A stretch of DNA of 9,659 nt, taken from positions 2,411-12,069 of the forward strand of contig JAQSDP010000473.1 in the NCBI GenBank assembly GCA_029945985.1. Direction: 5' to 3'. Shown piece by piece: positions 7,732 to 9,659 of this stretch. How positions within the stretch are numbered: the stretch's first letter is position 1; each line of letters begins with the position of its first letter. The notes under the pieces were generated by a model. It worked only from the letters and a program-made list of their open reading frames with translations. It did not search any database and was not told where the DNA came from. Both the position numbers and the translations under genes were made by a program. This DNA comes from a bacterium (GTDB taxonomy: Bacteria; Acidobacteriota; Blastocatellia; Pyrinomonadales; Pyrinomonadaceae).

Positions 7732-7787
7732 GGATAAAAACCCTTCTACATTGAATCGTGTCAATCAATCGTCCAGAATAGAAAGGT

Positions 7788-8249
7788 ATGATCAAGGAAG
7801 GAAACAAGGCTCCGGACTTCACGGCGAAGGACCAGGACGGCAACAAGGTCAAGCTTTCCGATTACAAGGGCAAGCGCGTAGTGCTTTACTTTTATCCAAA
7901 GGACGATACGCCCGGCTGTACAAAGGAAGCATGCTCGTTCCGCGACGCGGATTCGGTGTACGCGGCAAAAGGCATCAAGGTATTCGGCGTCTCGATCGAC
8001 GACGAAAAATCACACCAGAAGTTCATCTCTAAATACCAATTGCCCTTCGATCTGCTCGCGGACACTGATAAGAAGATCGTAGAAAAATACGGCGTGTGGG
8101 GCGAGAAGAGTATGTACGGCCGCAAGTACATGGGCACTTTCCGCAAGACCTTCTTGATCGGCGAGGACGGCAAGATCGTCAGGATATTCGAAAAGGTTGA
8201 TGTGTCGAAGCACGCCGACGAGGTCCTGAAGGCGTTCGGAGAGGCCTAA
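7788..8249 (+). CDS. bcp: Thiol peroxidase, Bcp/PrxQ-type peroxiredoxin
   Basis: A 153-residue thioredoxin-fold peroxiredoxin that reduces hydrogen peroxide and organic peroxides using thioredoxin or a similar donor. It has no signal peptide, so it is cytosolic. The active-site segment FYPKDDTPGCTKEACSFRD carries the peroxidatic C44 and the resolving C49 five residues later, the PrxQ pattern. Both are ordinary Cys codons, unlike the active site of the next gene. The downstream YGRKYMGTFRKTFLI segment is also typical. A GAAAGG lies only 1 nt before the ATG, an unusually tight spacing, but the start MIKEGNKAPDF is normal for the family. It is the first gene of an apparent three-gene operon: the next start follows the stop after 2 nt. 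Confidence 0.95.
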   Translation: MIKEGNKAPDFTAKDQDGNKVKLSDYKGKRVVLYFYPKDDTPGCTKEACSFRDADSVYAAKGIKVFGVSIDDEKSHQKFISKYQLPFDLLADTDKKIVEKYGVWGEKSMYGRKYMGTFRKTFLIGEDGKIVRIFEKVDVSKHADEVLKAFGEA

Positions 8250-8251
8250 TA

Positions 8252-8719
8252 ATGAAAAAATTCTACTCGTTTGCCCTATTCGCAATTTCGGCATTCGTCG
8301 CGGCTTGTGCCGGAGGCGGGAATACAAATGTAGCCGTCAAGCCGGCATCGACGCCTATCGTCGTTAATGCAAACCTCCATCAGGACGACGGTCACGACGC
8401 TCCGCGGATCTCGCTGGCGGACGCCAAGAAGCATTTCGACGACAAAACTGCGGTCTTCATCGACACGCATCCGGCGAATCAGTTCGAACTCGAACACATT
8501 TCCGGCGCTATTAACGTCCAGGCAAATACGATCAAACAGAATCTAGACAAGATACCTAAAGGCAAGAAGATAATTGCCTACTGCTCCTGAGGGGCCGAAC
8601 ACACCAGTGCCAGTTTGGTATCTGAATTACACAAAGCAGGAATAACTAACTCATTCGCTCTCCTCGGCGGAACTCGAGCCTGGCGTGACGCCGGCTACCC
8701 GATGGAGAAGAAAAAATAG
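8252..8719 (+). CDS. Rhodanese-like lipoprotein, probable selenoprotein with in-frame TGA at 8588-8590
   Basis: Read conventionally this is a 112-residue protein ending inside its active site. Reading TGA 8588-8590 as selenocysteine gives 155 residues. Residues 1-19 are a lipoprotein signal with lipobox VAAC (C19), so the mature protein should be lipid-anchored outside the cytoplasm. A linker reaches about residue 48, then a rhodanese domain follows: AVFIDTHPANQFELEHISGAINV (two blocks of the CH2A motif), then IIAYCS-U-GAEHTSA and, after the TGA, LLGGTRAWRDAGYP, the classic rhodanese C-terminus. C111 is the expected persulfide Cys; Sec113 lies where relatives have the second Cys of YCxC. GGAGAGG 7 nt before the ATG supports the start. 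Alternatives are a fresh nonsense mutation or a sequencing error; the intact 42 downstream codons and the hairpin favour recoding. Confidence 0.75.
8588..8635 (+). promoter_or_regulatory. Candidate bacterial SECIS element
   Basis: After the TGA comes a 12-nt spacer and then a 17-nt hairpin (8603-8619): ACCA pairs with UGGU around a 9-nt loop that begins with G8607, and G-U closure would leave a 7-nt loop. This position, size and leading loop G agree with the bacterial SECIS rules and resemble the E. coli fdhF element as I remember it. A competing hairpin pairs 8614-8620 with 8628-8635 (7 bp, one bulged A, loop UCUGAAU) and is more stable by eye, but its loop G is less well placed. No folding was computed. 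Confidence 0.5.
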
Positions 8720-8726
8720 ACCATCT

Positions 8727-9065
8727 GTGAGCACTCCCGTTAAACTGCTACTCGGATTTGTCGCACTCGTCGCGCTAGTCGCTCCAGCCTTTACGGTTGT
8801 CGGATTTCTATACTTGGGTCTTTACCATCCGGATGCCTTCTTCGGTTGGATAATGCGCAACGAACTACTCGTCACCATTATCACTCTTGGCGTGATGGTT
8901 GTCTCTTACGGTCCGACCCTCCTTTATATTATCCTTGCGGGAATGAATCCTGGCCTCCGAGATCGAAAGCCGGCTTGGATTCTGCTTATCCTATTCCTAA
9001 GTTTCTTGGGTATCCCACTTTACTGGTATTTCTTTATTTGGCAGGAAGCTGACTACGCCCCGTAG
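8727..9065 (+). CDS. Small three-helix membrane protein of unknown function
   Basis: A 112-residue hydrophobic protein with three likely transmembrane segments, roughly residues 8-33, 47-72 and 83-106, and short charged loops (MRNE, RDRKP). I do not recognise a family and see no catalytic motif. The GTG start at 8727 lies 7 nt after the TAG that ends the read-through rhodanese, a normal operon spacing; the only purine-rich sequence, GGAGAAG at 8704-8710, is somewhat far away. An upstream in-frame GTG at 8685 would add 14 basic residues and overlap the rhodanese end. Its place behind bcp and the rhodanese lipoprotein allows a link to envelope redox or sulfur chemistry, but that is only inferred. 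Its 3' end overlaps the convergent epimerase gene by 13 bp. Confidence 0.75.
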   Translation: MSTPVKLLLGFVALVALVAPAFTVVGFLYLGLYHPDAFFGWIMRNELLVTIITLGVMVVSYGPTLLYIILAGMNPGLRDRKPAWILLILFLSFLGIPLYWYFFIWQEADYAP

Positions 9066-9659
9066 GAGAGAAGCTCATCACAGATCCGACCCGCCGCTTT
9101 GCCATCCCAGAGCGGCGGGATGTTTTTTGAGGTCGGAGTCGTTGCTTCGAGCAAGTCGAAGGCGGCTCGTTTAAGGCTGATGGGATCTTTGACGAGTTGG
9201 TTTGTTCCGATCTCGATCGTGACCGGCCGCTCGGTATTTTCGCGGATCGTCAGGCACGGAATGCCGAGAGACGTTGTCTCTTCCTGCAGCCCGCCCGAGT
9301 CGGTCATTACGAACTTGGCCTGCGAATAGAGCTCAAGAAAATCGAGATATCCGAGCGGATCGACGAGCCGCAGGCCCGAAAGATCGATCGCGTGACTCAG
9401 ATCGTACTGTTCTATCTTCGCTCGCGTTCGAGGATGAACAGGAAAGATGATCGGAAGCCGTTCGGAGATTTCGATGAGTGCTTGGACAAGTGGATCGAGC
9501 TTATCCCGCGAATCGACATTGGACGGCCGGTGAAGTGTCAAAACCGCGAACTCGTTCGGTCTCAATCCAAGCTCGCTGAGAACGTCCGACTGCTTCGCCC
9601 GCACGAGATTTTGCACGAGCGAGTCGATCATCACGTTCCCGACAAATCTGATCTTCTCT
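9053..9659 (-). CDS. wecB: UDP-N-acetylglucosamine 2-epimerase, non-hydrolysing, C-terminal part
   Basis: Cytosolic enzyme interconverting UDP-GlcNAc and UDP-ManNAc for surface polysaccharide synthesis. Only about 200 C-terminal residues are present; the frame is open across the right edge (KIRFVGNVMIDSL at the boundary, the usual mid-protein motif), so a start near 9634 would be false. Visible motifs in order are LTLHRPSNVD, FPVHPRTR, DPLGYLDFLEL, DSGGLQEETTSLGIPCLTIRENTERPVT and EIGTNQLV, then PPLWDGKAAGRI near the end. These include the conserved His, Arg and Glu residues of the UDP-sugar pocket. The gene's 5' part and its operon lie beyond the window. The 3' end overlaps the convergent membrane-protein gene by 13 bp and contains a terminator-like hairpin for the opposite strand. 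Confidence 0.93.
   Translation of the reverse strand, partial: EKIRFVGNVMIDSLVQNLVRAKQSDVLSELGLRPNEFAVLTLHRPSNVDSRDKLDPLVQALIEISERLPIIFPVHPRTRAKIEQYDLSHAIDLSGLRLVDPLGYLDFLELYSQAKFVMTDSGGLQEETTSLGIPCLTIRENTERPVTIEIGTNQLVKDPISLKRAAFDLLEATTPTSKNIPPLWDGKAAGRICDELLSYGA
9090..9128 (+). terminator. Rho-independent terminator of the bcp operon, inside wecB
   Basis: A perfect 9-bp GC-rich stem (CCCGCCGCT at 9090-9098, AGCGGCGGG at 9111-9119) with a 12-nt loop is followed, after ATG, by six T (9123-9128) on the plus strand. It starts 24 nt after the stop of the membrane-protein gene, just where the bcp operon should end. The stem also encodes the conserved PPLWDGKAAGR region of the epimerase on the other strand, so part of the symmetry may be due to codon choice there. 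Confidence 0.65.

Noticed and set aside
8252..8590. A complete 112-residue protein ending at TGA 8590
   Set aside because: It would stop inside the rhodanese active-site loop and lack the C-terminal third of the fold, while the missing part is encoded in the same frame just downstream.
8685..9065. Longer form of the membrane protein starting at GTG 8685
   Set aside because: It would overlap the rhodanese C-terminus by 35 bp, and the extra 14 residues look like an out-of-frame reading of that domain; GTG 8727 fits operon spacing better. Not fully excluded.

Overview
The window has the look of a free-living heterotrophic bacterium with moderate GC (about half), tightly packed genes and frequent 4-nt ATGA overlaps. 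The gene set (tryptophan 2,3-dioxygenase, a DUF187/GHL10 hydrolase, a CoxI/XdhC protein, a Bcp peroxiredoxin and a YCxC-type rhodanese lipoprotein) and the protein style suggest Acidobacteriota, perhaps Blastocatellia. This placement is an impression from the proteins; no marker gene proves it.

Layout from left to right: a cold-shock protein on the minus strand (59-277) with a leader region shared with the next, divergent unit; a plus-strand pair of tryptophan 2,3-dioxygenase and an exported UshA-like 5'-nucleotidase (573-2899), translationally coupled; a minus-strand pair of HemW and an exported GHL10-type glycoside hydrolase (5429-2902), also coupled; a stand-alone receiver-domain response regulator on plus (5593-5958); a minus-strand pair of XdhC-family protein and MocA-like nucleotidyltransferase (7669-5995), which looks like a molybdenum-cofactor maturation unit; a plus-strand operon of Bcp peroxiredoxin, rhodanese-like lipoprotein and small membrane protein (7788-9065); and the C-terminal part of a WecB-type UDP-GlcNAc 2-epimerase on minus, running off the right edge.

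The main discovery is in the Bcp operon. The rhodanese-like lipoprotein appears to end at a TGA at 8588-8590, exactly in its active-site loop. The same frame continues without interruption for 42 more codons to a TAG at 8717-8719, and these encode the missing C-terminal part of the rhodanese domain (an LLGG...AW...AGYP motif). The TGA sits where related proteins have the second Cys of a YCxC signature, and a small hairpin with a G in its loop lies 12 nt downstream. The simplest reading is a selenocysteine-containing, membrane-anchored rhodanese (C-S-U motif) encoded directly behind a thiol peroxidase. This would need the Sec machinery elsewhere in the genome, which this window cannot show.

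No tRNA, rRNA, CRISPR array, insertion sequence or phage gene was seen.
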